A stretch of DNA of 64,000 bases from Bacteroidota bacterium (GTDB lineage: Bacteria; Bacteroidota; Bacteroidia; Chitinophagales; Chitinophagaceae). Positions 8,833-18,023 of the stretch are shown piece by piece. Location of the stretch: the NCBI GenBank assembly GCA_018970395.1, contig JAGWWM010000006.1:1-64000 (forward strand), in the 5' to 3' direction. The translations under genes and the position numbers were made by a program. A model generated the notes under the pieces. That model was not told the origin of the DNA and did not search any database. It saw only the letters and a program-made list of their open reading frames with translations. Within the stretch, counting starts at the first letter, position 1. Each line of letters opens with the position of its first letter.

Positions 8833-11800
8833 ATGACGAGTTTAAAACAAATAATTCTTGCCACTGCTCTCTTTTGCATTCATTTTATTACTGCTGTTGG
8901 GCAGCCAACTGCTATTCAAACTTCCCCAGAAGCTGCGTATGAAGAAGGGGTAGCCCGCTACAAACGAGGAGCCTATGATCTGGCTTTGCCTCTTTTGGAA
9001 AAAACATTTCGTCAATGGGATGCGGAAGAGAAATTTCCCAACAGCGCTGCTCAAAGAGAAGGCGCATTTTATCTCTATGATTGTTTGCTGAAACTGCAAC
9101 GGGAACAAGTCATTCAATCTGCTCAAACATTCATTGAAAGAGAAGATCCGGTTCTGCTGAAAAATAAGTTGAGCTTTCAGCTGGCAGATTACTATTTCAG
9201 AAAAAATGATTTTAAAAACTCCATGGAATATGATGCCCGTGCCGGTGCGGAGGGACTGAGCAAGGAGCAAAGGAATCAGGTCGCATTCAGAAGAGCCTAT
9301 GCACTTTTTCATTTCAATCGCTATGCGGAGGCAAAGCCGCTTTTTGAATTACTCGCCAAGCAACCCCTCGATGCTTATTTTGAAAAAGCTAATTATTATT
9401 ATGGCTATCTGTGTTTTCTGGAAAAAGATTTTGCGACAGCCCTCACTTCTTTTCGCTTGATTGAATCTGCTTTGTTGTACAAGGATGTTGTTCCTTTCTA
9501 TTTGGCATCTATTTACTTGTCTGAAAATGCTTTGGATTCTGCTCTTGCAATAGGGGAGAAAGCACTTGAGCGTACAACGGTATCCTTTCGACCTGAAATT
9601 GCGCGCATGGTTGGACATATTCATTATGACAGAAGAAATTATTCAAAAGCAGCTTTGTATCTGGGTCAGTATGTAAGCGCTAATTCAAAGGTGGGAAGAG
9701 ATGTTTTTTTTGAATTGCATGATTCTTACTACCGACTCAAACAATACGAGAAGGCGGCAGTTGGTTTAAAGGAACTGAGTGCCGGAACGGACAAGCTCAG
9801 TCGCATTGCTCTTTATATGCTGGCAGATGTGTATTTGCAAACCGGAGATAAGGTAGCGGCTCGCAATGCTTTTTCAATGTCCGCAGCAGACAGTACTGAT
9901 GCAGTGCAACAGGAGGTTGCTTTGTTTTTGTTTGCAAAGCTTTCAGCCGAATTGCAATTTTACGGAGAAGCCATTGCTGCTATTGAACAGTTTAATTTGC
10001 GCTATCCCCAAAGCAGCTATCGTAAAGAGGCAATAGAGTTAATGGTTTCCTTACTGGCTGCTACCAGTAATTACAAAGATGCTTTGGTTTTGCTCGAGTC
10101 GCTTGAAAAACCTTCAGATGCCACCCGGCAAATTATTCCGGTGATTCGCTTTGGAAGAGCCATGCAGTGGCTGAATGATCAGCAGGATCAGGAAGCGGAA
10201 AAATTGCTCGATCAGGTCATCAATGATCCCAAAAGTGGATCAGCTTTACCGACAGCTCATTATTGGAAAGGGGAGATTGCGTACAGAAAAGGAGATATTA
10301 AGCAAGCGAAAGAATATTTTCTGTTATTCCTGCGATCCGGCAGTAAGGGTCAGGGTGAAGCGAATATCATTACAGCGTATTATAATCTTGGATATTGTTA
10401 TCTGAAAGAAGCGAATTATGCTGCAGCACTGGAGCAATTTCAGAAAGCGGCTCCTCAGGTAAATAAGCAAGCCGGTAAAATGGAGCAGGATGCAGCGATT
10501 CGGCAGGCAGATTGTTACTTTATGCAAAAAAAATACAGCACTGCTAAATCATTGTATCAGCAGTCCATTGATTTTAAATGGCAGAATGCCGATTATGCTA
10601 CTTTTCAGCAAGCGCTTATTCTTGGCATCTCCAGCACTAAAGCGAAGATTGAATTGTTGAAATCTATGGAGTCGTCTTATCCCACGAGTGCCTTATTGCC
10701 GGAGGCGATAATGCAGATTGCCATGAGCTTAATGTCGGATGAAAAATTCAGGGAAGCGATTCCTTATTTGAATGCAGTTGCCCGGCAGGATACAACTCAT
10801 CCATTTCATATTGAAGCTTCACTGCAACTGGGCATTGCCTGGTATAATTTAGATGAGCAAGAAAAAGCATTGGCGCAATTCAGTGCCGTTGTAAAAAAAG
10901 CTCCTTATTCGGAGGCTGCTGTTGAAGCATTGGAAAATATTCGAGCCATCTGTCTTGAATCAGGTAATGCGGAGATGTATGAAACACAGATGCGCGCTTT
11001 GGGCAGAGAAGTGTCTCGCTCGGAAGCTGATTCTTTAGCGTATGCCTCTATTCAGCTTAAATTGTCTGCGGGAGATTGTAAGTCTGCCGTCAAACTCTGT
11101 GATCAGTACCTGAGTCGTTTTGCAGGAAGCAGTAAAGAGGTGGAAGTGCTGTATCAAAAAAGTGAATGTCTGATGGTCGGGAACAACAAGTCAGAGCTGC
11201 TGCCTGTATATGAACTGATTTGTACAAAAGGGAGTAATCCTTACATTGAAAAAGCAGCTCGTTGGGTAGCAAGATATTATTTTTTTGATCTGAAAGATTT
11301 TGCAAAAGCACAGCCTTATTACGAACTGTTACAACAATATGCGGCTACTGATGAAGCTAAACTTGAATCTTATCGGGGTAATCTGCGTTGCCTTTATCAA
11401 TTAAAGAATATTGAAAAGGGCGTGTTGGTTGCTCGTGAATTGTTGTTGCAGAAACAGGCTGCTACGGATGATCAGGCTTTGAGTTATCTGATGATCGGGA
11501 AAAGCGAGCAAGCCAATAAGATTTTTGATAAGGCACTGGTTGCATTTCGTCAGGTACTTAGTCGCAACAAAGGAGAGTGGGCTGCCGAAGCCGGTTATGA
11601 AATGGCTGCTTGTCAATTTGCGCTAGGCGATTTATCGGCAGCGGAGCAAATGGCTTTTGAAGTAATTAAGAAAAGCGGATCTTACGCTTTTTGGGTAACT
11701 AAGTCCTATTTGCTGCTGGGGGATATTTTTTACACACAAAAAGATTATTTCAATGCGAAAGCAACCTACCAGAGCATTGCGGAAAACGCGCGTGACAATT

Positions 11801-11880
11801 CATTGAAAGAAGAGGGCGCAAGGAAATTATTACAGGTTAAGGAAGAGGAAGCGAAAGCTGGTAAAACGAATAATCAGTAA
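8833..11880 (+). CDS. Large secreted tetratricopeptide-repeat protein
   Basis: A 1015-residue protein with an N-terminal signal peptide (about 1-23, ending near FITAVGQ) followed almost entirely by helical TPR/Sel1-like repeats. Recognisable units include AYEEGVARYKRGAYDLALPL near the start, AHYWKGEIAYRKGDIKQAKE and AYYNLGYCYLKEANYAAALE in the middle, and YLLLGDIFYTQKDYFNAKAT near the end. It is most likely periplasmic; no lipobox is evident. The outer-membrane barrel gene (20 bp downstream) and the HU-CCDC81 gene follow, so it probably scaffolds an envelope complex, by inference from TPR chemistry and gene order only. Confidence 0.85.
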   Translation: MTSLKQIILATALFCIHFITAVGQPTAIQTSPEAAYEEGVARYKRGAYDLALPLLEKTFRQWDAEEKFPNSAAQREGAFYLYDCLLKLQREQVIQSAQTFIEREDPVLLKNKLSFQLADYYFRKNDFKNSMEYDARAGAEGLSKEQRNQVAFRRAYALFHFNRYAEAKPLFELLAKQPLDAYFEKANYYYGYLCFLEKDFATALTSFRLIESALLYKDVVPFYLASIYLSENALDSALAIGEKALERTTVSFRPEIARMVGHIHYDRRNYSKAALYLGQYVSANSKVGRDVFFELHDSYYRLKQYEKAAVGLKELSAGTDKLSRIALYMLADVYLQTGDKVAARNAFSMSAADSTDAVQQEVALFLFAKLSAELQFYGEAIAAIEQFNLRYPQSSYRKEAIELMVSLLAATSNYKDALVLLESLEKPSDATRQIIPVIRFGRAMQWLNDQQDQEAEKLLDQVINDPKSGSALPTAHYWKGEIAYRKGDIKQAKEYFLLFLRSGSKGQGEANIITAYYNLGYCYLKEANYAAALEQFQKAAPQVNKQAGKMEQDAAIRQADCYFMQKKYSTAKSLYQQSIDFKWQNADYATFQQALILGISSTKAKIELLKSMESSYPTSALLPEAIMQIAMSLMSDEKFREAIPYLNAVARQDTTHPFHIEASLQLGIAWYNLDEQEKALAQFSAVVKKAPYSEAAVEALENIRAICLESGNAEMYETQMRALGREVSRSEADSLAYASIQLKLSAGDCKSAVKLCDQYLSRFAGSSKEVEVLYQKSECLMVGNNKSELLPVYELICTKGSNPYIEKAARWVARYYFFDLKDFAKAQPYYELLQQYAATDEAKLESYRGNLRCLYQLKNIEKGVLVARELLLQKQAATDDQALSYLMIGKSEQANKIFDKALVAFRQVLSRNKGEWAAEAGYEMAACQFALGDLSAAEQMAFEVIKKSGSYAFWVTKSYLLLGDIFYTQKDYFNAKATYQSIAENARDNSLKEEGARKLLQVKEEEAKAGKTNNQ

Positions 11881-11899
11881 ACCACAGATCATTTGAATT

Positions 11900-13579
11900 A
11901 TGATTCGAATTCATTCATACTATTCCGGATATCAATTAGGCGATACATTATTTCCTTGCAAAGGAAAACTACTGTTGATGCTGATTTTGTCATTGGCGAT
12001 GGTAACGCAGACGTTTTCACAGGAGCCCGGGGTGGCTCAGACTATTGAGGTGATGTCCAGTTATAAACCGGTGCTTCGACCCTTTTCTAAGTTGACTTTT
12101 TCTGCTTCTCCTATTCCGCCATCTCCGTTCTCTGCTGTTTTTTCCTATAGTCTGCCCGATCAGCAATACAAAGTAACCATGAAGCCGCTCGAAGCACGCG
12201 CTGTATCATATCAGCCTGATTCACTCAAGCTGCGTAATCACAGTATGGCAAGTATGGGTTATGGAAATTTCAATCGCCTTTTTGCGGAGGCTGCTGTTGC
12301 GTGCGGAGCGGGTCAATCTTTTCAATATCAAATTCAGGCGGGCTATCATGCTGAACAGGGATCCATCCGCTTACAGGAAAGCAATCGTGTTTATGGCTCC
12401 ATAGATTTTCAAAAGGAAAACCGGAAAAGCAGATTTTTTGGTCATCTTGCTTATCGGAATGAAAATTATTTTTTTTACGGGAATGACAGTTTGACAACAA
12501 AAACGCCAGCTGATTCGCTTCGTCAGCCTTTTGAACGGGCAACTGTCGAGCTAGGCTGGATGAACCACAGCATCGCTGCCAAAAGTCTTCAATATCGTCC
12601 TGCTCTCCGTTTTGAAATGTTCAATGCAACAAATACAAAGGAATGGAATACCCTGATACGTTTGCCATTGAGTTTAGAATTTCGACCACAGTATGTATTC
12701 TCGTGGCAGGTCAATGCAGACTTAACCCATTTTCAAACCGTTGATACATCGAATTATCAAAACCATCTATTTTCTATAGATCCTTCCTTTCGATTTCCGA
12801 TACGTGATATGAATTTTACGATTGGTGGAAGAGCTGCATGGGACCAGGGCAATTTTTTGGTGCTGCCTAATATAGGACTCGAAGCTTTTGTGAAAAACAA
12901 AAAAGCTGTTTTCATGGCAGGCTGGCAAGCAAGTATTCAAAAAAATAATTATCAGCAACTAACACTCCTCAATCCGTGGATCAGTCGTCCATGGTCACCT
13001 CAAAATACTCGTAAAGAAGAATTTTTCGCAGGTGTTCGCGGGGATCTTCCACATGGTTTGCATTATCGCCTGAGGGCAGGGTTTACCCAATTTTATCATC
13101 AGGTACTATATCTGAATGCCAAAAGGGCTTCTGTATTTGAGCCGGTGTACGAGGCGAATATGCAAACAATTCAGGTAGTTGCCGAAGCATACTGGAGAAA
13201 GTCCGAAAATTTAAGTGCTTCGCTCGAGGCGACTTATTATCAGGTAACGCATCAGAGAACCTTTGCTAACCCCTGGCATTTTATTCCGTTTCAGGTAAAT
13301 GCAACAGCGTATTGGAAGCCTGCACAAAAATGGTTGTTGCATGCGCGCATTTACGGATGGCAAGGTCCGTTGGTGCTTAATGATACATTAGGTACTGTAA
13401 AAAGATTGCAGGCAGTGGCGGATCTGAATCTGCAGACTGAATTCAAGATCAACAAATTTTTTACTGCCTGGCTGCAAGGAAATAATTTGCTGAATCAGGC
13501 CTATCAGCGCTGGAACCATTATCCGGTACTGGGTTTGCAGGTAGTTGGTGGAATTCGCCTTACATTTGAAGGAAAATGA
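11900..13579 (+). CDS. Outer-membrane beta-barrel protein, TonB-dependent-receptor-like
   Basis: A 559-residue protein whose export signal follows an extended N-terminus (hydrophobic GKLLLMLILSLAMVTQTFSQ); an internal ATG at the start of MLILSLAMV could be the true start. The mature part has dense alternating amphipathic strands with aromatic girdles and ends in a barrel-closing strand (LGLQVVGGIRLTFEGK). The last third resembles the barrel of TonB-dependent receptors (WLQGNNLLNQAYQRWNHYP), but there is no recognisable plug domain or carboxypeptidase-regulatory domain, and the protein is short for that family. It follows the TPR gene by 20 bp and overlaps the next gene by 4 bp (ATGA). Confidence 0.78.
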   Translation: MIRIHSYYSGYQLGDTLFPCKGKLLLMLILSLAMVTQTFSQEPGVAQTIEVMSSYKPVLRPFSKLTFSASPIPPSPFSAVFSYSLPDQQYKVTMKPLEARAVSYQPDSLKLRNHSMASMGYGNFNRLFAEAAVACGAGQSFQYQIQAGYHAEQGSIRLQESNRVYGSIDFQKENRKSRFFGHLAYRNENYFFYGNDSLTTKTPADSLRQPFERATVELGWMNHSIAAKSLQYRPALRFEMFNATNTKEWNTLIRLPLSLEFRPQYVFSWQVNADLTHFQTVDTSNYQNHLFSIDPSFRFPIRDMNFTIGGRAAWDQGNFLVLPNIGLEAFVKNKKAVFMAGWQASIQKNNYQQLTLLNPWISRPWSPQNTRKEEFFAGVRGDLPHGLHYRLRAGFTQFYHQVLYLNAKRASVFEPVYEANMQTIQVVAEAYWRKSENLSASLEATYYQVTHQRTFANPWHFIPFQVNATAYWKPAQKWLLHARIYGWQGPLVLNDTLGTVKRLQAVADLNLQTEFKINKFFTAWLQGNNLLNQAYQRWNHYPVLGLQVVGGIRLTFEGK

Positions 13580-14247
13580 ATGGGTTCGTATCATATATGA
13601 ATTTGCTGGAGGAATACCTCTTTCACTATCAAGAGCTTCCGCTTCCTTCACTTGGGTCTTTGAAGGTTCATAGAAAGTCGGCATCATTGAAAGTGTTTGA
13701 ACAAATCATTCTGTCCGGCAATTACGTGATTGAATTCAGCGAGAAGGATGTACCTGCTACTCATTTATTGAAGTGGCTTGTTTTAAAAACTGGTGAAACG
13801 ATTGAATTTCATAACAGCCGGCTTTCGGATTGGGTGTCATCACTTAAAGAGAAATTGCGGCAACAAGGTAGTTGGGATTGGGAAAGTGTGGGTACTTTTC
13901 AATCAGAGGATACTGCCAGCATAATTTTCAAAAGTGAGCTTCAACAGTTGAAGGGTTACGAAGCTATTCCTGCGATCCAAATTATCAGGCAAGAAGCATC
14001 TCCAGATGTTTTGGTAGGGGATAAGATTTTTACCGGAAATGAAATGAAAGCGATCTTGGAAGATCGTAAGAAAATCATTCCTGCCGGATCATTAAAATGG
14101 TTGGTTGGTTTGTTAATAATATTCATGCTTGCATTGATTGTGCTTTTCATTCGTAACCCTTCGTTGCTTCATCTGCATCAATGGCAACCTTCCTTTGAGA
14201 AAAAAAATCCGCCTGCTACCCATTCAATTATTTCATCGAACGAATAA
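13576..14247 (+). CDS. CCDC81-type HU domain protein with one C-terminal membrane helix
   Basis: Residues 1-60 (NLLEEYLFHYQELPLPSLGS) match the prokaryotic HU-CCDC81 fold, a HU-like domain that in Bacteroidota is usually attached to a membrane helix and a periplasmic SPOR domain. Residues about 65-135 look like a second HU-like copy (WGSVGTF-type GxF turn near residue 100). One transmembrane helix (about 175-197, LVGLLIIFMLALIVLFI) follows, then only about 25 residues, so the SPOR domain seen in longer relatives is absent. By family knowledge a role between cytoplasm or nucleoid and cell wall is suspected, not shown. The start overlaps the barrel gene stop by 4 bp. Confidence 0.7.
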   Translation: MNGFVSYMNLLEEYLFHYQELPLPSLGSLKVHRKSASLKVFEQIILSGNYVIEFSEKDVPATHLLKWLVLKTGETIEFHNSRLSDWVSSLKEKLRQQGSWDWESVGTFQSEDTASIIFKSELQQLKGYEAIPAIQIIRQEASPDVLVGDKIFTGNEMKAILEDRKKIIPAGSLKWLVGLLIIFMLALIVLFIRNPSLLHLHQWQPSFEKKNPPATHSIISSNE

Positions 14248-14254
14248 AAGGATT

Positions 14255-15154
14255 ATGAGTGAAAGGATTGTACACAAGGTTTGTCCGCTTTGCGGTTCTG
14301 CTGCCATAGAGGAATTTCAGAAGGTGAAAGATTATTCCGTATCTCAGGAAATATTTCCGGTAGATGAGTGTAAGGATTGTTCTTTGAGATTCACCCGGGA
14401 GGTGCCAGATGCAAAAGATATTTCCGGATACTATCATTCTGAGCAGTATATATCTCATACAGACACCCAAAAGGGCTTGATTGCAAATTTGTACCACTGG
14501 GTTCGTAAATACACCTTGAGACAGAAGGTAAGTAGGGTAAGAAGGGAAACGCAAAAGTCTTTCGGAAGACATTTAGACATCGGGGCAGGGACGGGCGCTT
14601 TTGTGAATGCGATGGAGCAGGCGGGCTGGAGTACAGTTGGTGTAGAGCCGTCAGATTCCGCCAGAGCAAAGGCGCATGAACTTTATAAAGCATCGGTCTA
14701 TCCGATGAAGGAACTTGAAAATTTTCCAAAACAAAGTTTCAATGCAATTACGCTTTGGCATGTGCTCGAGCATGTACACGATTTGCATCAACTGATTGAA
14801 CGTATAAAATTATTATTGGAAAAAGAGGGAGTAGTCCTGATAGCTGTTCCGAATTACAAAAGTTTTGATGCCACCTATTATGCTACTGCCTGGGCTGCTT
14901 ATGATGTGCCGCGACATCTGTATCATTTCTCGCCTAATGCCATGCAGCGGTTAATGCAATTGCATGGAATGAAAATCAGATCGGTTCGCCCCATGTGGTT
15001 TGACAGCTTCTATGTGAGCATGCTGAGTGAACAATATAAAAATGGAAGTATTATAAAGGCTGTATGTATTGCTCTTTATTCTAATTTTCAGGCGCTTTTT
15101 AACCGAAAAAAATGCAGTTCTCTTATTTATGTGGTAGAGAGAGTAGAGATTTAA
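14255..15154 (+). CDS. Class I SAM-dependent methyltransferase with N-terminal zinc finger
   Basis: A 299-residue protein from the ATG at 14255 (preceded by AAAGGATT, 7 bp after the HU gene stop). An earlier in-frame start at 14138 would lie inside the previous gene and is rejected. The N-terminus has two CxxC pairs (VCPLCG and ECKDCSLRF), a zinc finger seen in methyltransferases acting on lipid- or sugar-linked substrates. SAM-binding motif I is HLDIGAGTGAFVNAM, and the LWHVLEHVHD segment fits Methyltransf_23. Substrate unknown; a glycan or quinone-like target is a guess. Its stop overlaps the convergent CNNM gene stop by 4 bp. Confidence 0.85.
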   Translation: MSERIVHKVCPLCGSAAIEEFQKVKDYSVSQEIFPVDECKDCSLRFTREVPDAKDISGYYHSEQYISHTDTQKGLIANLYHWVRKYTLRQKVSRVRRETQKSFGRHLDIGAGTGAFVNAMEQAGWSTVGVEPSDSARAKAHELYKASVYPMKELENFPKQSFNAITLWHVLEHVHDLHQLIERIKLLLEKEGVVLIAVPNYKSFDATYYATAWAAYDVPRHLYHFSPNAMQRLMQLHGMKIRSVRPMWFDSFYVSMLSEQYKNGSIIKAVCIALYSNFQALFNRKKCSSLIYVVERVEI

Positions 15155-16428
15155 GCAGGTTGGAAATGAACCAGTATCTTGTCGATCCGATGTCCGTCCA
15201 TATCAATGATTTCAAACTTGAACTCTTTCCAGTCAAATTGTTCTCCAGTTTTAGGAATCCTCTCCAGCGTGTGAAGAATGAATCCTGCCAGTGTATTGAA
15301 TTCCTGCTCTCCTTCGTGCATCCATACCGTTCTGTCGAAATGAGCTAAGAAATCATAGAAAGGTATTTGGGCGTCCACCAGAAAAGAGCCATCCTCGCGT
15401 GCGGTAACGGCGTATTCATCTGATTCCGGTTCAGGCATGTCTCCAACGATTGCCTCGAGTATATCGTTGAGGGTAATCATACCCTGTACACTGCCGTATT
15501 CATCTACAATAAAACAACAATGCACCCTGTGCTCTTTGAATTTTTCCAGTACCTGATACGCTGAATTGTTTTCCGGAACGAACAAGGCCGGCTTCATCAG
15601 ATCTTTGAATTGCGTGAAATCATCTTCCACATACAAATCCTTGATGGAAACGATTCCTTTGATATCATCAAGTGTGTTTTCGCAAATCGGATAAACAGAG
15701 TGCGGATTTTGAATGATTTTTTCACGGATATCATCTTCTCTGTCTGTCAGGCTAAACCAGATGATATCATTTCTGTGGGTCATTAACGAACTGATATTTC
15801 TATCTCCTAGATGAAAGACTCGTTCAATGATTTCCTGTTCCGCTTCTTCTATAGTACCTTGTTCTGTTCCTTCACTAATGATGGCTTTTATTTCTTCTTC
15901 TGTCACTTGGTTGTCGGGTGCATGTTTAAGACTGAATATTTTAAAGAAAACAAAAGTGCATTTATTCAGTAACCAAACTATCGGATGAACAATTTTAGAG
16001 AAATACAACATCGGCAAGGCAACCACGAGCGCTATTTTTTCTGCGTTGATGAGTCCGATTTTTTTCGGGATCAGTTCGCCCAAAATAATAGAAATCAAAG
16101 TAACCCCAATCACGATCAGGGTGGTGGATATGCTTTCTGCATAAGGAGCGAGCCAGCTTATTTTTTCAAAGACCGGTTGAAGGTCTGCGCTGAATTTTTC
16201 ACCGGAGTAAACCCCGGTAAATATAGAGATGAGAGTGATGCCGATTTGAATGGAAGAGAGAAAGATTTCCGGGTTCTCCGAAAGATGCAGGGCAACCTTG
16301 GCTTTTTTGCTGCCGTTTTTTGCCAGCAGTTCCAGTCTTGTTTTACGGGCTGATACGAGGGTTATTTCGGCCAGCGCAAATAATCCGTTGAGGATAATCA
16401 GGCCGATTAGTATGAATATTTCAGTCAT
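15151..16428 (-). CDS. CNNM/CorC (HlyC) family membrane protein
   Basis: A 425-residue protein with the standard order: DUF21 transmembrane domain with four helices (about 1-190, opening with MTEIFILIGLIILNGLFALAEI), a pair of CBS domains (about 205-330; MTHRNDIIWFSL and IVDEYGSVQGMITLNDILEA), and a CorC_HlyC C-terminal domain (about 345-425; FNTLAGFILHTLERIPKTGE). The family is linked to magnesium or cobalt homeostasis and efflux. The name hemolysin is historical; nothing here suggests toxin activity. It converges with the methyltransferase gene, with overlapping stop codons. Confidence 0.93.
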   Translation of the reverse strand: MTEIFILIGLIILNGLFALAEITLVSARKTRLELLAKNGSKKAKVALHLSENPEIFLSSIQIGITLISIFTGVYSGEKFSADLQPVFEKISWLAPYAESISTTLIVIGVTLISIILGELIPKKIGLINAEKIALVVALPMLYFSKIVHPIVWLLNKCTFVFFKIFSLKHAPDNQVTEEEIKAIISEGTEQGTIEEAEQEIIERVFHLGDRNISSLMTHRNDIIWFSLTDREDDIREKIIQNPHSVYPICENTLDDIKGIVSIKDLYVEDDFTQFKDLMKPALFVPENNSAYQVLEKFKEHRVHCCFIVDEYGSVQGMITLNDILEAIVGDMPEPESDEYAVTAREDGSFLVDAQIPFYDFLAHFDRTVWMHEGEQEFNTLAGFILHTLERIPKTGEQFDWKEFKFEIIDMDGHRIDKILVHFQPA

Positions 16429-16527
16429 TATGCTACGAACGCGGTGTATGTATAAATTTTAATGAATAATGTGAGATTGCGTTCGAACGACTAAGATACA
16501 ATAAAATTGAACATTGGGCAGGCAAAC

Positions 16528-17112
16528 TTATGATTGAGCATTAAAAGGCTTCAAAGGGAGATAGAGGGCGGACAATTTTCCTGTTCCGATACCAATCAGG
16601 ATGCCTAATATGCCACCGCCTACCACATCCCCCGGAAAATGAGCGCCTACATATACCTGCGCCAGCCCGACCATTCCAGCCCATACATAGACGACAGATA
16701 AATTTCTTCGTCTGAAGAATGGTGTTAGTGTGATGAAAAGAAAAGTGGAAATGCCGAAATGATTGGCGGCATGGGAAGAGACGAAGCTAAAAGCGTGTGA
16801 GCAGGGAATCAGCATTCTAGCCTGCGCTTGTGTTGCTATTTCCCAACATGGTCGGGGTCTTTCAAAATATGCTTTAAAAATTTGACTGCTGATCAGATCC
16901 GTTAAGGCGAAAGTTAGGAGGAATAGTCCCACCCACATGAGTAGCTGTCTTCGAAAATGGTTGTAGCCGAAGGAAAGTAAAAAAAAATATACCGGTACCC
17001 AGGTAAATTGATTTCTGATGATCGGCATCAGTACATCCAGCCAGGGATGCGTCCATTCCTGATTGATGAGACGGAATAAATAATGATCGGTTTCAATTAA
17101 GGAATTAAGCAT
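16528..17112 (-). CDS. PAP2-superfamily membrane phosphatase
   Basis: A 194-residue membrane protein with five to six helices and the three phosphatase motifs of type 2 phosphatidic-acid phosphatases: KAYFERPRPC (KxxxxxxRP type), FVSSHAANHFG (SxH core) and YVGAHFPGDVVGG (RxxxxxHxxxD type, here with Val and Gly in place of the usual first residues). The likely substrate is undecaprenyl pyrophosphate or another lipid phosphate at the periplasmic face; the substrate is inferred from the family only. It is separated from the downstream CNNM gene by about 100 bp. Confidence 0.88.
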   Translation of the reverse strand: MLNSLIETDHYLFRLINQEWTHPWLDVLMPIIRNQFTWVPVYFFLLSFGYNHFRRQLLMWVGLFLLTFALTDLISSQIFKAYFERPRPCWEIATQAQARMLIPCSHAFSFVSSHAANHFGISTFLFITLTPFFRRRNLSVVYVWAGMVGLAQVYVGAHFPGDVVGGGILGILIGIGTGKLSALYLPLKPFNAQS

Positions 17113-17152
17113 TGATGTAAAATTACTTCAATTCCTGCAAGCTATTGAGTTC

Positions 17153-17890
17153 TCAGCTTTTTTGGGCTATCATTATCATTCTGGGAGATTCCTCTATTAT
17201 AAAAGGATCCAGCTGATAATTTCCGGAGACTGAAAGGAGGTTGAGATGATTGGCTCCAAACATTTGAGTGAAATCATTCAGACTGAAATTGGCTACTTTT
17301 TCCATGAATTGCAGTGGATTTGCAATTGCGGGATCTGATACGGTAATTTTTTTGTAAATGTACCGCTCGTCTGCTTCTCTGGTAATGGAGAAAACAATAT
17401 TATTCCGTCTTATTATTTCGGATTCGGTTAGATTTTTTATGGCAACGACGGGGTTTAGGTAGTCTAATATAAAATACCCTCCCTTTCGAACAGCAGCCGC
17501 CATACTTCGTAGTGCATTTTGATGTTCTCTCAAAGTATCAAAATACCCAAAACTGGTAAAAAAGTTGAAGGCATAATCATAGTAATTGATTCGGAAGGGA
17601 AGGCGCATATCATGGACGAAAAATTCAAGTCGATCATGTGACATTTCTTTTGCAGAAAGAATGCTTTGCGGACTGATGTCAATCCCTGTAACCCAATATC
17701 CCTTTGCAGCCAGATGTATGCTGTGGCGTCCTTTGCCGCAGGCGATATCCAGCATGCGTGCATTCGGAGGAGGTTGTAATTGGTTGATCAGCCGGTCAAT
17801 AAAGGCAGCTGCTTCTTTTTCATCCCTTTGCTCGTATAAAAGATGATAGTAAGGAGCGTTAAACCAATTGCGATACCATTCCTGATTCAT
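17153..17890 (-). CDS. Class I SAM-dependent methyltransferase
   Basis: A 245-residue Rossmann methyltransferase. Motif I is ARMLDIACGKGRHSIHLA and the acidic beta-2 end is VTGIDIS. I chose the ATG at 17890 (MNQEWYRNWFNAPYYHLLY), which matches the family opening. An upstream ATG at 17923 exists, but a TAATTTTG promoter element (17931-17938, minus sense) lies only 8 bp before it, so a transcript would begin at about that codon. The substrate is unknown. It is transcribed away from gtrA and lies upstream of the PAP2 gene on the same strand, 40 bp apart. Confidence 0.85.
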   Translation of the reverse strand: MNQEWYRNWFNAPYYHLLYEQRDEKEAAAFIDRLINQLQPPPNARMLDIACGKGRHSIHLAAKGYWVTGIDISPQSILSAKEMSHDRLEFFVHDMRLPFRINYYDYAFNFFTSFGYFDTLREHQNALRSMAAAVRKGGYFILDYLNPVVAIKNLTESEIIRRNNIVFSITREADERYIYKKITVSDPAIANPLQFMEKVANFSLNDFTQMFGANHLNLLSVSGNYQLDPFIIEESPRMIMIAQKS

Positions 17891-17930
17891 TATTGACGCT
17901 GTTGTTTGCGTTAGAGAATTCATATGCCTG

Positions 17931-17938
17931 CAAAATTA
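17931..17938 (-). promoter_or_regulatory. TAnnTTTG -7 element of the methyltransferase gene
   Basis: Minus strand TAATTTTG. With transcription starting about 6 bases downstream, the leader to the ATG at 17890 is about 35 bases, which supports that start over the one at 17923. Confidence 0.5.
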
Positions 17939-18011
17939 GCAAGGTGAAAGCTAGATGTGAAGGTAATTTTCATCATTATCGGTTTCATCTTTACATTTTC
18001 GGCATAGCATT

Positions 18012-18019
18012 TATCTTTG
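18012..18019 (+). promoter_or_regulatory. TAnnTTTG -7 element directly before gtrA
   Basis: TATCTTTG ends 4 bp before the ATG at 18024, which predicts a leaderless or nearly leaderless transcript. Confidence 0.5.
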
Positions 18020-18023
18020 CACT

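Noticed and set aside
15151-16428. Hemolysin annotation for the CNNM/CorC protein
   Set aside because: The DUF21-CBS-CorC_HlyC architecture is a metal-transport-related family; the name is historical.
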